This document shows, one piece after another, positions 42,658 to 51,797 of a stretch of 64,000 nucleotides of DNA (position 1 is its first letter; every line of letters starts with the position of its first letter). Under the pieces are notes generated by a model. That model saw only the letters and a list, made by a program, of their open reading frames with translations. It was not told the DNA's origin and did no database searches. Made by a program: the position numbers and the translations under genes. This DNA comes from Glycomyces lechevalierae (GTDB lineage Bacteria; Actinomycetota; Actinomycetes; Mycobacteriales; Micromonosporaceae): NCBI RefSeq assembly GCF_027622945.1, contig NZ_JAPZVQ010000009.1, positions 113,102-177,101 on the forward strand. Reading direction: 5' to 3'.

Positions 42658-43178
42658 CGGTCGAAAGCGAAGCGGCCGTCGAGGAGACCGAGGCGCCCGA
42701 GCCGAAGCGCGACCTCGCGCAGCTCTGGGTGTGCGGGTTCCTCGCGGTCCTCGGCATCCTGGTGATCGTCGACGCCTCCCGCCTCGGCGGGTTCTCCGCG
42801 TCGAACGACCCGATCGGCCCCAAGCCGGTGCCGATCCTCCTCGGCGTGCTCCTGTTCGCCGTCGCCGCGCTCTACGCGCTCGACGTGCTCCGCGGGGGGC
42901 ACGGCGAGGACGAGGGCAAGCACGCCGGCGACCACTACGACTGGAAGACCATCGGCCTGCTGTGCGCGGTGTTCATCGCGAACGCGCTGCTCATCGACTG
43001 GCTGGGCTGGGTCATCTCCGGTTCGCTGCTGTTCTGGGGCGCGGCGATCGTGCTCGGCTCGCGCCGGTACTTCCTGGCGCTGGCCGCCGGGGTCGTGCTC
43101 GGCCTGGCCACGTTCTACGGGTTCGCGATCGGCCTGGGCCTCGGCCTGCCGGCGGGCATCCTCCAAGGCATCCTCTAG
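42654..43178 (+). CDS. tctB: Tripartite tricarboxylate transporter small membrane subunit
   Basis: A 174-residue four-helix membrane protein (LWVCGFLAVLGILVIVDASR, VPILLGVLLFAVAALYAL, LLCAVFIANALLIDWLGWVI, FLALAAGVVLGLATFYGFAI), the standard TctB topology. Its ATG overlaps the tctC stop by 4 nt. It forms the permease with TctA. Confidence 0.9.
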   Translation: MTVESEAAVEETEAPEPKRDLAQLWVCGFLAVLGILVIVDASRLGGFSASNDPIGPKPVPILLGVLLFAVAALYALDVLRGGHGEDEGKHAGDHYDWKTIGLLCAVFIANALLIDWLGWVISGSLLFWGAAIVLGSRRYFLALAAGVVLGLATFYGFAIGLGLGLPAGILQGIL

Positions 43179-43186
43179 GAGCGGGC

Positions 43187-44695
43187 ATGGACAATCTCAA
43201 TTCGCTCCTCGACGGCTTCGCGGCGATCCTGACGCCGGGGAACCTGCTCATCGCCCTCATCGGCGTCACCATCGGCACGGCCGTGGGCATGCTGCCGGGC
43301 CTGGGCACGGCGATGGCGATCGCGCTGCTGCTGCCGATCACGTACGGCATGGAGCCGACGCAGGCGTTCATCATGTTCGGCGGGATCTTCTACGGCGGCA
43401 TGTACGGCGGGTCGACAACGGCGATCCTGCTGAACACGCCGGGCCAGTCCTCGTCGGTGGTCACGGTCCTCGAGGGCTTCAAGATGGCGAAGAACGGCCG
43501 GGGCGGGCAGGCCCTCGCGACCGCCGCCATCGGCTCGTTCGTGGCCGGGACGATCGCGACGATCGCGCTCGTGTTCGTCACTCCGATCACCGTGGACTTC
43601 GCGATCGGCCTCGGCGCGCCCGAGTACTTCGCGATCATGATGCTCGCGCTGGTCGCGACGGCCTCGGTGCTCGGCTCCTCGCGCATCCGCGGGTTCGCGT
43701 CGCTCCTGGTCGGCCTCGTCATCGGGACCATCGGGATCGACGCGGTCACGGGCCAGCAGCGCCTCACGTACGGCGTGCCGGAGCTCGCGAACGGCATCGA
43801 TATCGTCGTGGTCGCGGTGGGCGCGTTCGCGGTCGGCGAGGCGCTGTGGACGGCGGCCCGCCGCAAGAACGGCGGGGACGAGATCATCCCGGTCGGCCGG
43901 GTGTGGATGGGCAAGAGCGACTGGCGTCGCTCGTGGGGCCCGTGGCTGCGCGGTTCCGCGCTGGGCTTCCCGTTCGGGGCGGTCCCGGCGGGCGGCGCCG
44001 AGGTGCCCACGTTCCTGTCCTATGTGACCGAACGCCGTCTTTCGAAGCACAAGAAGGAGTTCGGGAACGGCGCGATCGAGGGCGTCGCGGGGCCGGAGGC
44101 GGCGAACAACGCCTCGGCGGCCGGGACGCTCGTGCCGATGCTCGCGCTCGGCCTGCCGTGCAACGCGACGGCGGCGGTCATGCTGGCGGCGTTCCAGACG
44201 TACGGCATCCAGCCGGGCCCGCTCCTGTTCGAGAAGGAGTCGGCGCTGGTGTGGACGCTCATCGCGGGTCTGTTCGTGGGCAACGCGATGCTGCTGGTGC
44301 TGAACATGCCGCTGATCCCGATGTGGGTGAAGCTGCTGCGCATCCCGAAGCCGTACCTGTTCGCGGGGATCCTGTTCTTCGCGTCGATGGGCGCTTATGC
44401 CACCAGTGGGCAGGCGTTCGAGCTGTACATCCTGATCGTGCTGGGCCTCATCGGCCTCGCCATGCGGCGCTTCGGGATCCCGATGCTGCCGATGATCGTG
44501 GGCGTGATCCTCGGGCCCATGGCCGAACGGCAGGCGCGCATGTCGCTGCAGCTCTCGGGCGGCGACCTGTCGGGGCTGATCGGCGGCCCGGTGTCGTGGA
44601 CGGTGTACGCGATCGTGGCCGTGATCGCGCTGTGGCCGCTGGTGTCCCTGGTCCGCCGCCGCGCCACGCGGGAGAAGGAGCCCGTCGCGGCTTAG
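43187..44695 (+). CDS. tctA: Tripartite tricarboxylate transporter large membrane subunit
   Basis: A 502-residue permease with about 12 transmembrane helices and the two TctA signatures: IGTAVGMLPGLGTAMAIALL with GGIFYGGMYGGSTTAILLNT, and the symmetrical FPFGAVPAGGAEVPTFLSYV with GPEAANNASAAGTLVPML. It carries the substrate across the membrane with sodium or protons. It follows tctB by 8 bp with GGAG before the ATG. A hairpin terminator closes the operon. Confidence 0.94.
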   Translation: MDNLNSLLDGFAAILTPGNLLIALIGVTIGTAVGMLPGLGTAMAIALLLPITYGMEPTQAFIMFGGIFYGGMYGGSTTAILLNTPGQSSSVVTVLEGFKMAKNGRGGQALATAAIGSFVAGTIATIALVFVTPITVDFAIGLGAPEYFAIMMLALVATASVLGSSRIRGFASLLVGLVIGTIGIDAVTGQQRLTYGVPELANGIDIVVVAVGAFAVGEALWTAARRKNGGDEIIPVGRVWMGKSDWRRSWGPWLRGSALGFPFGAVPAGGAEVPTFLSYVTERRLSKHKKEFGNGAIEGVAGPEAANNASAAGTLVPMLALGLPCNATAAVMLAAFQTYGIQPGPLLFEKESALVWTLIAGLFVGNAMLLVLNMPLIPMWVKLLRIPKPYLFAGILFFASMGAYATSGQAFELYILIVLGLIGLAMRRFGIPMLPMIVGVILGPMAERQARMSLQLSGGDLSGLIGGPVSWTVYAIVAVIALWPLVSLVRRRATREKEPVAA

Positions 44696-44709
44696 TTGCA
44701 AGAGGGGGA

Positions 44710-44739
44710 GGTGCGGGCCGGGGGCTTCCGGCCCGCACC
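44710..44739. terminator. Terminator of the tct operon
   Basis: 12-bp stem 44710-44721 with 44728-44739, 6-nt loop, TT after, between convergent tctA and the DUF418 gene. Confidence 0.75.
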
Positions 44740-44750
44740 TTGTCGCGTCC

Positions 44751-45902
44751 CTAGCGGAGAACGGCTTTCTGCAGCATCTCGGCGGGGCCGGTCGTGAAGC
44801 GGCGCAGCCACAGGCTCGATCCGACGAGCAGGACGGCGCTGATCCCGATCCACAGCGAGACGACCAGCCACGGGCTGGAGTCAAACCGCGCGGCGAGGCC
44901 GAGGCCCCAGCCGTAGCAGAGCGCCGAGGCCAGCAGGTTCTGGAGGATGTAGCCGCTGAGGGCCGTGCGGCCGAGGCTTTGGAAGGCGGACATGACGATC
45001 CCGCGCCGAGCGTGCTCGACGACGAGGCCGACCAGGCCGATGTAACCGAGCATGACCACGGGCGCGGCCACGTACCGTTCGAGGAAGAACAGCTCTTCGG
45101 GGCCGACCATCAGCGCGAGGTTCAGCGGCAGGCCGATCCCCAGGCCCCACCCGAGGAGGCGGCGGCGGATCCGGCTTCCGGCCGCGTCGTCGCCGAAGGC
45201 GCCGGAGCGGAACAGTCGGACGCCCAGCATGAACAGGAACACCAGGAGCGGGAAGGTGACGACCGGTTCGATGCGGAAGGCGAGGGCGTTGTCGAGCCGG
45301 AACTGCACCTGCTCCAACCAGGAGCCGGAGGCGTAGAGCGCTTCGATCTCGGGGTCCGGCTGCGGGTCGACGCCGGGGCCGGCGAACATCGCGGTCGTCA
45401 TGAGCCCGATGATCGTCAGGTGCAGGCCCAGTGCGGTCCACATGACGGCGTGCTGGGCGCGCTGCGAGCGCCGGAGCATCCAGGCCACGACGATCGCCGT
45501 CACGGCGTACCCCATGAGCACGTCCCAGGCGAAGATCAGTACGAAGTGGACGGTGCCTTCGGCGAAGAGGAACAGTGCCCGGAGGTGGTAGCGGCCGGGC
45601 CAGCGGCGTCCTCGCTTTTCGGCCGAGCGGTACTGGATCGCCAGGCCGACGCCGAAGAGGACGGTGAGCATCGACAGGAACTTGCCGTTGGTGAGCATCT
45701 CGAAGACCGCGCCGAGGACGCTGCCGTCGTTGGAGGCGGAGCCGACGAGCGGTTCGGCCTCGCCGTGCGCGGAGGCGAAGATCCAGATGTTGGTGCCGAG
45801 CGTGCCGAGGATCGCGACGCCGCGGAGCACGTCGAGCAGCGGGAGCCGGGCCTTCGGTGCGGTGGCGGCGGCGGTCTCGACCGCCGCGGTAGTGGTCTGC
45901 AT
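44751..45902 (-). CDS. DUF418-family membrane protein
   Basis: A 383-residue polytopic membrane protein with about nine helices. It carries the DUF418/acyltransferase-3-like signatures: LPLLDVLRGVAILGTLGTNI at the N-terminus, LTVLFGVGLAIQYRS, and a late GRTALSGYILQNLLASALCY motif. Family members are uncharacterised and related to membrane acyltransferases (YeiB type). The start at 45902 has a weak ribosome-binding site; 45950 is an alternative. It follows the DUF2306 gene by 111 bp on the same strand. Confidence 0.85.
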   Translation of the reverse strand: MQTTTAAVETAAATAPKARLPLLDVLRGVAILGTLGTNIWIFASAHGEAEPLVGSASNDGSVLGAVFEMLTNGKFLSMLTVLFGVGLAIQYRSAEKRGRRWPGRYHLRALFLFAEGTVHFVLIFAWDVLMGYAVTAIVVAWMLRRSQRAQHAVMWTALGLHLTIIGLMTTAMFAGPGVDPQPDPEIEALYASGSWLEQVQFRLDNALAFRIEPVVTFPLLVFLFMLGVRLFRSGAFGDDAAGSRIRRRLLGWGLGIGLPLNLALMVGPEELFFLERYVAAPVVMLGYIGLVGLVVEHARRGIVMSAFQSLGRTALSGYILQNLLASALCYGWGLGLAARFDSSPWLVVSLWIGISAVLLVGSSLWLRRFTTGPAEMLQKAVLR

Positions 45903-46013
45903 GTACTCAGGTTCGCGCGCCGCCGGGCCGAAAGAATCCTTCCGCGGCATGGACTTTCGCCTCGGAGAGGGGCGACCGGGGGTGCAGGGCCGGCCGCCCC
46001 GAAAGTGGCAGGC

Positions 46014-46766
46014 TCAAGCGCCGACTGCGACTTTGGTGGCAGACCCGGTCCGCCTGCCGCGCTGCGGTTTCCGGTCGAGCCACCATTGGGCGATCATGAG
46101 GTTGACGATCCAGCTCGCCCAGATCGAGGCGAACGCCGCGTCCATGGTGAGGGCGTCCATGTCGCCGCCGTAGGCGCTGTCGAGGAACGGCATGAACGCG
46201 ACCATGAAGACCACCAGCCACAACCGGTTCATGATGATCGACGTGCAGAGCGCGAAGCTGCGGACCATCCAGCGGCGGTGCTCCTGGTACCGGCGGCGCC
46301 GCGCGGCGACGAGCCCCGCGAAGGTGGTGGCGAACCACAGCAGCGACAGAAGCAGGTTGCCGGTCATGGCACCGGGACTGGCGATCGTGGACATGAGGGT
46401 GACGACGACGGCGAAGATCCCGGAGGGGACGACGCCGGCGAACACGTAGATCCGGCCGCTGACGCGGTGGACCTTCGGGTGGTGCTGCCGGAGCCAGGGC
46501 CACACCTGCATCGAGCAGGTGATGATCGCGATGGAACCGAACAGGATGTGCGCGGAGAGCATCAGGTAGTGGAGCTCCGGGTCGTCCTCCCGCAGCACGA
46601 TCAGCGAGTCGCCGGTGTCGAAGGTGAGATAGCTCGGGAGGCGGGCCGCGACGAAGAGGCCCACGATGACGAAGAGCGGCACGATCCACGGGCGGCGGTA
46701 CCACTTCGGCTTCGCCTGCGCGGGCGGGGTTTCGGGGGTCGGGGCGAGGAGGGTGGACTCGGCCAT
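46014..46766 (-). CDS. DUF2306-family membrane protein
   Basis: A 250-residue protein with about six transmembrane helices (IVPLFVIVGLFVAARLPSYL at the start). The DUF2306 landmarks HILFGSIAIITCSMQVWPWL, HPKVHRVSGRIYVFAGV and HRRWMVRSFAL are present; the conserved His residues suggest haem or metal binding, as in cytochrome-b561-like folds, though this is inference. GGAGA precedes the ATG at 46766. It is divergent from a TetR gene across a double palindrome and probably repressed by that TetR. Confidence 0.85.
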   Translation of the reverse strand: MAESTLLAPTPETPPAQAKPKWYRRPWIVPLFVIVGLFVAARLPSYLTFDTGDSLIVLREDDPELHYLMLSAHILFGSIAIITCSMQVWPWLRQHHPKVHRVSGRIYVFAGVVPSGIFAVVVTLMSTIASPGAMTGNLLLSLLWFATTFAGLVAARRRRYQEHRRWMVRSFALCTSIIMNRLWLVVFMVAFMPFLDSAYGGDMDALTMDAAFASIWASWIVNLMIAQWWLDRKPQRGRRTGSATKVAVGA

Positions 46767-46795
46767 GGGGTCTCCGATCACGTGGTCCGATCGAT

Positions 46796-46831
46796 GCGTA
46801 TGAGATACGCTAAATAGCGTACCTCATACGC
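46796..46831. promoter_or_regulatory. Double palindromic TetR operator
   Basis: GCGTAT-GAG-ATACGC (46796-46810) and GCGTAC-CTC-ATACGC (46817-46831) are two similar sites 21 bp apart. Together they form a 36-bp inverted repeat with one mismatched pair, between the divergent DUF2306 and TetR genes. Confidence 0.85.
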
Positions 46832-46908
46832 AAGACTCACGGGTGCCACCGGCGCCCGACCGCGACGTAGGCTGCGGGGCACGGGACGCGAGCGGAAGGA
46901 ACGCACCA

Positions 46909-47595
46909 GTGGGGAAAGCCGACTACGACCTGCTCTGGGGCGAGGCGACCCGCACCGGACGCGGACGGCCCGCCGGGCTCAGCCGCGAGCGCATCGTCGC
47001 CGAGGCCGTCGCCATCGCCGATGCCGAAGGCCTGCAGAAGGTCTCGATGAAGCACCTCGCCGAACGGCTCGGCAGCGGCGTCATGTCCCTCTACCGCCAC
47101 GTGCCCGGGAAGGACGAGCTCGTGGTCCTCATGTACGACTCCCTCATGGCCGGGCCCATGCCCCTCCCCGAGGCCGGCGATTGGCGGGAGATCCTGCGCC
47201 GCTGGGGACTCGGCGTGCGCGACCTCTTCAACGCCCACCCGTGGGCGCTGACCGTGGCGACCTCCGAGCGGCCGATGGGTCCGGGCGAGGCCGGGTGGGT
47301 CGACGACGTGATCGGGAGGCTCACCGCCGTCGGCATGCCCGCCGAACTGGGCCTCATCGCCGTGCTCACCGTCGACTGCTTCGCGCTCGGCGCCGTGCGG
47401 CCCGAGATCAACAGCGGCTCAGGGGAGACCGACTTCTTCCAGTTCCTCGCCGACCCGGTCATCAGCGCCCGCTACCCCAACCTCGCGCGCCTCGCCGAGC
47501 CCGGGACCGCCGACGCCGACATGGGCGGCTACTTCGAGTTCGGGCTCGAACGGGTCCTCGACGGGCTCGAACGCCACATCGAGACGCACCGCTGA
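46909..47595 (+). CDS. TetR-family regulator (TetR_C type)
   Basis: A 228-residue regulator of the TetR class with the longer C-terminal domain: LSRERIVAEAVAIADAEGLQ, SMKHLAERLGSGVMSLYRHV and GKDELVVLMYD, then a helical ligand pocket. The start is GTG 46909 after an AAGGA site; an ATG at 46843 would lie close to the operator. It probably represses itself and the divergent DUF2306/DUF418 genes. Confidence 0.9.
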   Translation: MGKADYDLLWGEATRTGRGRPAGLSRERIVAEAVAIADAEGLQKVSMKHLAERLGSGVMSLYRHVPGKDELVVLMYDSLMAGPMPLPEAGDWREILRRWGLGVRDLFNAHPWALTVATSERPMGPGEAGWVDDVIGRLTAVGMPAELGLIAVLTVDCFALGAVRPEINSGSGETDFFQFLADPVISARYPNLARLAEPGTADADMGGYFEFGLERVLDGLERHIETHR

Positions 47596-47650
47596 CCGCA
47601 CTGTGCGCGACGGCACCACCCGCCACAGTGCACCCGGGGCATGCCGCGTG

Positions 47651-48277
47651 ATGAACTTGGGCGGCATGACCGTTCAACGCGCCCTGGTCGTCATCGACGT
47701 CCAGAACGAGTACTTCACCGGGAACCTCCCGATCGCCTACCCGCCCCGGGACGCGAGCCTCGCCAACATCAACGCCGCCATCGCCGCGGCCCGCGCCGCC
47801 GGGATCCCGGTGATCGCCGTGCAGCACTCCTCGCCCGAGACCTCGCCGCTCTTCGCGCGCGGCACGCACGCCTGGGAGCTCCACCCCGAGCTCGGCGCGC
47901 ACGACCACCTCGTGGAGAAGGCCAAGGCCTCGTCCTTCCACGGCACCAACCTGAACGACCTGCTCGCCGGCGTCGACACCGTGGCGATCGCCGGGTACAT
48001 GACCCAGAACTGCGACGAATCCACCGCGCGAGACGCCTTCCACCTCGGCTACGCCGTCGAATTCCTCGCCGACGCCACCGGGACCGTGCCGCTCGCCAAC
48101 GCCGCCGGAGCCATGAGCGCCGAGGACGTGCACCACGGGGTCCTCACCGTCATGCAGTCGAACTTCGCCCAGGTGGTTTCAACCTCCGACTGGATCGAAG
48201 CCGTCGAGAAGGGCGAGCGGTTCGACCGCCCGAGCATCTGGGCCAGCACCGCCGTCGCCCGCGAGTCCCAGGTGTGA
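47651..48277 (+). CDS. Cysteine hydrolase (isochorismatase-like)
   Basis: A 208-residue isochorismatase-fold hydrolase. The catalytic triad is visible: Asp in LVVIDVQNEYF, Lys in VEKAKASSF and Cys in AGYMTQNCDEST, preceded by the cis-peptide region. Members hydrolyse amides such as nicotinamide, carbamoylsarcosine or ureidoacrylate; the exact substrate cannot be told. Start at 47651; an internal ATG at 47666 also fits. It may be read through from the TetR gene 55 bp upstream. Confidence 0.87.
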   Translation: MNLGGMTVQRALVVIDVQNEYFTGNLPIAYPPRDASLANINAAIAAARAAGIPVIAVQHSSPETSPLFARGTHAWELHPELGAHDHLVEKAKASSFHGTNLNDLLAGVDTVAIAGYMTQNCDESTARDAFHLGYAVEFLADATGTVPLANAAGAMSAEDVHHGVLTVMQSNFAQVVSTSDWIEAVEKGERFDRPSIWASTAVARESQV

Positions 48278-49680
48278 TGCCCGGGGACGTTGTTCTCGTG
48301 GGTTAGGCGCTTGGCCTGACCGGCGAAGGCCTCCGGTTGTGAAGTGGAACTGCGACGGCGAGGTGGGAGACTGCCTGGGCTTGGGTCCGCATGGTCGGGG
48401 TCCGTATCGGGTGGGGCTTCAACCGGGCAACGATGGCGCGGTGAGTGCCCCTCCCAGGGTGCGCGGCTGGAGCCGACCCGGAGTCGCGCGAGGTTCGGGC
48501 GGGCGGCAAGGGCGCGGCGGGGATGGCCCCCACCGTGCGCGGCTGGAGCCGGGCCCGAGCGGGCTCGGGCCGGGTCCGCGGGGTCGGTGCCGCGATCGAG
48601 CGGGCAACGCCAAAGGTTCGCAGGTGCGGCTTGCACAGCCCATGGTCGAGCGTCGTCATGTCCTGCCGCCTCCTTCCTCAGCGTCGCTCTCGATCTCGCA
48701 TCGGGCGCCTGGCGCCTTGCCCGGGAAGCCTTGCCGCTTCCCGGCCTGCACTCGCACCAGCCCGGGCACACTGCCGTCCCGTGTCTGCCGCTGCGGCAAC
48801 CGATCCAGTCCTCCTGGCGCGCCGCATCAGCCCCCGGGCACACTCCTGCCCCTGCTGTGCGATTGCCGTCTTGAAGGCCTTCGCCTCCCGAGCGCACGGT
48901 GACGCCCAGACGGTGTACTGCTCCCCGCACGCACCAAGTCGATGCGAGTGCGCGGAGGTGCTGCATTGCCTGGCATGGCAGCGATGGGGAGACCAGGTCC
49001 TCTATTGCCTGGTCGGCATCACCGTTCATGCTGGCGGTCTTACTCGCTGTGCCTCGTTCCGGACACTGCCTCCGGTCGAGGTGATCCCGACCGGCGATCT
49101 CCCACCCAGCACCACCCCGTGAAAGGAGCGGTGGACCGCTGTGGATCCCGATAGCACCGGGGACTGAAACCACTGCTTCGTCAAGGCAGTGGTCTCGGAA
49201 ACTCGTCCGGTTTGGGTTTCGGCCAGAGGCTTGGCGTAGTCTGCTTGCACCTAATAGCCACCTGTACGTTTTCCGTATCCCTGTGCGTACATCAATCATC
49301 CCTCGCACCACCCCGCACCGTCATCACCCACAGGGGTACAAGACCCTCACATTCGCCCCAACCCCGCTGCACCCCAAGCCAACAGACCAGCCCCGGCCGC
49401 ACCCCACCATCGCCGCCTGACTGAACCCCTATCGCCACCACGCCCGCCACTCGAAATGGGACCCCGATCCCACCCCTCCGTCGCTGCCAGGGTTAGCCGC
49501 AACCCACCACAACCACCAACCCGCAATCCGACCCAGCCGCTGCCGCCCAGCCGATGCGTCAACCCCGTATGCCGCTTCCCAGTCCCCTTGGTGCGCACCG
49601 CGCCGTCCGACCCGCGCGATGAAACGGGGGCCGGTCCGATACGGACCGGCCCCCGGTATTTCAGGAGAGAGGATAAAGCC
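48278..49680. other. 1.4-kb region with no convincing gene
   Basis: Long frames exist but their products are Arg/Pro/Gly/Ser-rich, lack family motifs and have no ribosome-binding sites. Structure seen: a 17-mer (GTGCGCGGCTGGAGCCG) at 48459 and 48535; a CAGCCC-GGGCACACT element at 48758 and 48828; a hairpin CCGGGAAGC/GCTTCCCGG (48721-48744); a second hairpin CCACTGC/GCAGTGG around 49170-49195; and TGTACG-N17-CGTACA at 49263-49291. Possibly decayed coding DNA or a non-coding RNA locus. Confidence 0.45.
49626..49654 (-). terminator. Terminator of the symporter gene
   Basis: 13-bp perfect stem (49626-49638 with 49642-49654) around ATA, 27 bp past the symporter stop. Confidence 0.75.
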
Positions 49681-51027
49681 TTAAGCGGGCTGCAGCGCGG
49701 GCTCGCCCTTGCGCTGCGGCGCTTCCGAACCGTTGAATGCCGACTCGACGTCCAGCGGCACCGGCTTCGCGTCGTACACCTCGCGGTCGAGGATCTTCTC
49801 CGACTTCGCCACGATCACCGGCACCACCATCTGCCCGGTCACGTTCGTGGCCGTGCGGATCATGTCCATGATCGGGTCGATCGCCAGCAGCAGACCCACG
49901 CCCTCCAGGGGCAGGCCCAGGGTCGAGAGCGTCAGCGTCAGCATCACGGTCGCGCCGGTCAGGCCCGCCGTCGCCGCCGAGCCGATCACCGAGACGAACG
50001 CGATGAGCAGGTAGTCCTGGATGCCCAGCGGCACCCCGTACACCTGCGCCACGAAGATCGCGGCGATGGCCGGGTAGATCGCGGCGCAGCCGTCCATCTT
50101 CGTCGTCGCCCCGAACGGCGACGCGAACGACGCGTAGTTCCGGTCCACACCCAGCCGCTCGGTCACGATCCGCTGCGCAAGCGGCAGGGTGCCGACCGAC
50201 GAGCGCGAGACGAACGCGAACTGGATCGCCGGCCACGCCTTGCGGAAGAACTGCACCGGCGAGACCTTCGCGACCAGGCGCAGCAGCACCGGGTAGACCA
50301 CGAGCATCACGATCAGCGCGCCGACGTAGATGTCGACGCTGAACACCGCGAGCGGCTCGAGCAGGTCCCAGCCGTACGAGAACACGGAGTTCCCGATGAG
50401 CGCCGCGGTGCCGATGGGCGCCAAGCGGATCACCCACCACAGGGCCTTCTGGATCAACGCCAGCGCCGACTCGTTGAACTTCAGGAACGGCTCGGCCTTG
50501 GCGCCGAGCTTCGTGGCGGCAGCGCCGACGACGATCGCGACGAACACGATCTGCAGCACGTTCACGTTCAGGAAGGCGTCCACGACGTTCGTCGGGATGA
50601 TGCCGGTGAGGAAGTCCGTCCACGAACCGGTCGTCTCCGGCGCGGCGGCTGGACTCGTCAGCGTCACGCCCTCGCCGGGGTCCGTGGCGAGGCCGATCCC
50701 CAGGCCGATCGCGACCGCGATCGCCGAGGTGAGCGCGAACCAGCCGAGGGTCTTGGCGACCAGTCGGCCCGCGTTCGCGAGGTTGCGCAGGTTGGCGATC
50801 GAGGCGACGATCGCGGTGAACACCAGGAACGGGACGATCAGGAACAGGAGCTGCACGAACAGCGTCCCGATCGTCTCGAGGGTCGTGCCGAGCCAGGCCA
50901 CGGACCATTCGCGGGCCACGTAGCCCAGGACGAGGCCGAGCGCGAGGCCGATCAGGAGCTGCCAGGCGAACGGGATCTTGAAGCGCTTGCGCGGCTTCAC
51001 ATCGGTTGCTTCCGCGGTTGCGGACAT
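49681..51027 (-). CDS. Dicarboxylate/amino acid:cation symporter (DAACS)
   Basis: A 448-residue permease of the GltP/DctA family, importing glutamate, aspartate or C4-dicarboxylates with H+ or Na+. It has eight helices and two hairpins, the serine-rich hairpin FVSRSSVGTLPLA, the FASPFGATTKMDGCAAIYP motif of helix 7, and AIDPIMDMIRTATNVTGQMV in helix 8 with the substrate-binding Asp, Arg and Asn. The start at 51027 follows GAGG. Single-gene unit. Substrate cannot be fixed further. Confidence 0.92.
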   Translation of the reverse strand: MSATAEATDVKPRKRFKIPFAWQLLIGLALGLVLGYVAREWSVAWLGTTLETIGTLFVQLLFLIVPFLVFTAIVASIANLRNLANAGRLVAKTLGWFALTSAIAVAIGLGIGLATDPGEGVTLTSPAAAPETTGSWTDFLTGIIPTNVVDAFLNVNVLQIVFVAIVVGAAATKLGAKAEPFLKFNESALALIQKALWWVIRLAPIGTAALIGNSVFSYGWDLLEPLAVFSVDIYVGALIVMLVVYPVLLRLVAKVSPVQFFRKAWPAIQFAFVSRSSVGTLPLAQRIVTERLGVDRNYASFASPFGATTKMDGCAAIYPAIAAIFVAQVYGVPLGIQDYLLIAFVSVIGSAATAGLTGATVMLTLTLSTLGLPLEGVGLLLAIDPIMDMIRTATNVTGQMVVPVIVAKSEKILDREVYDAKPVPLDVESAFNGSEAPQRKGEPALQPA

Positions 51028-51356
51028 GGTGAACCTCTTCGATGCAATGGGCGGACAGCACGCGGCAGGGCGGCACGCGGCTGCGGGAGTTTCAGGGAGA
51101 CGCCGGCGTGGGCTCAAGGCCGGCGGAAGGAAGGGTCATCGGCGAGCCCGCCGGTGAAGAGGTGCGTGCTAACGACAGAGCACGGTCGACACGCGGCAGA
51201 AGTCGAGGTGACGCCTGCGTGTCAGGTGCTGGTTCGTGATCGTGTAGCGCATAGCGAGTCAACGTTAGCGGTTCTCGCATAACGGGCGCAAGCCCCAGTG
51301 AGGGACCGCATACGGCGCGGCGCGGGGGAATAACCGGCGGGTACTAGATTCGGGAC
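51028..51356. other. Divergent intergenic gap
   Basis: A 329-bp spacer between the symporter and the fluoride channel genes. On the minus strand a TTGACT (51263-51258) could be the symporter -35. I looked for and did not see a fluoride riboswitch core before the channel genes. Confidence 0.4.
51345..51350 (+). promoter_or_regulatory. -10 element TAGATT, leaderless start
   Basis: TAGATT, 6 nt, then GTG at 51357. Confidence 0.5.
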
Positions 51357-51797
51357 GTGCCCGAATCCCAGCGCCCGCCCCTGCGCCGCATGCTGCGCGC
51401 CGTCTCCGTGCCGTCCCTCGTCGCAGTGGCCGCGGGCGGCGCGATCGGCGCCCTCGCCCGGTACGGCCTCACCGTCGCGTTCCCGGCCGCGCCCGGCGAG
51501 TTCGACCTGGCCACGTTCATCGCCAACACCGTCGGCGGCCTGCTCATCGGCGTCCTCATGATCACCGTCACCGAGGTCGCGCCGGGCCTCAGCGGCATCC
51601 GGCCCTTCGTCGGGGTCGGCATTCTCGGCGGCTTCACCACGTTCTCGACGTACATCGTCGACATCGGCCGGGCCGCGAACGTCGGCGCGACCGCGCTCGC
51701 CGTCGTGTACGCGTTCGCGACGATGGCCGCGGCCCTCCTCGCCGCCGCCGTCGGCATGTACGGCACTCGCCGCCTCCTGGTGCGGGGCCGCTCATGA
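51357..51797 (+). CDS. crcB: Fluoride channel subunit (Fluc/CrcB), first copy
   Basis: A 146-residue four-helix membrane protein. Fluc signatures: GGAIGALARYGLT, ANTVGGLLIGVL with the conserved Asn, and GILGGFTTFSTYIVD (the TFST fluoride-track motif). It exports fluoride as a dual-topology dimer; two adjacent copies suggest an antiparallel heterodimer. The start is GTG with a leaderless signal. Its stop overlaps the next gene (ATGA). Confidence 0.93.
   Translation: MPESQRPPLRRMLRAVSVPSLVAVAAGGAIGALARYGLTVAFPAAPGEFDLATFIANTVGGLLIGVLMITVTEVAPGLSGIRPFVGVGILGGFTTFSTYIVDIGRAANVGATALAVVYAFATMAAALLAAAVGMYGTRRLLVRGRS

Noticed and set aside
49140..49172. A CRISPR-repeat-like string ending GGGGACTGAAACC
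   Set aside because: Only one copy exists. There is no periodic array, spacer pattern or cas gene anywhere in the window.
48049..49311. A 420-residue minus-strand frame over the gene desert
   Set aside because: Arg/Pro/Ser/Cys-rich, no motif, no ribosome-binding site, and it overlaps the real hydrolase gene at one end.
51028..51356. A fluoride riboswitch before the crcB genes
   Set aside because: No conserved riboswitch core or pseudoknot pattern is visible, and the TAGATT-N6-GTG signal implies no leader RNA at all.
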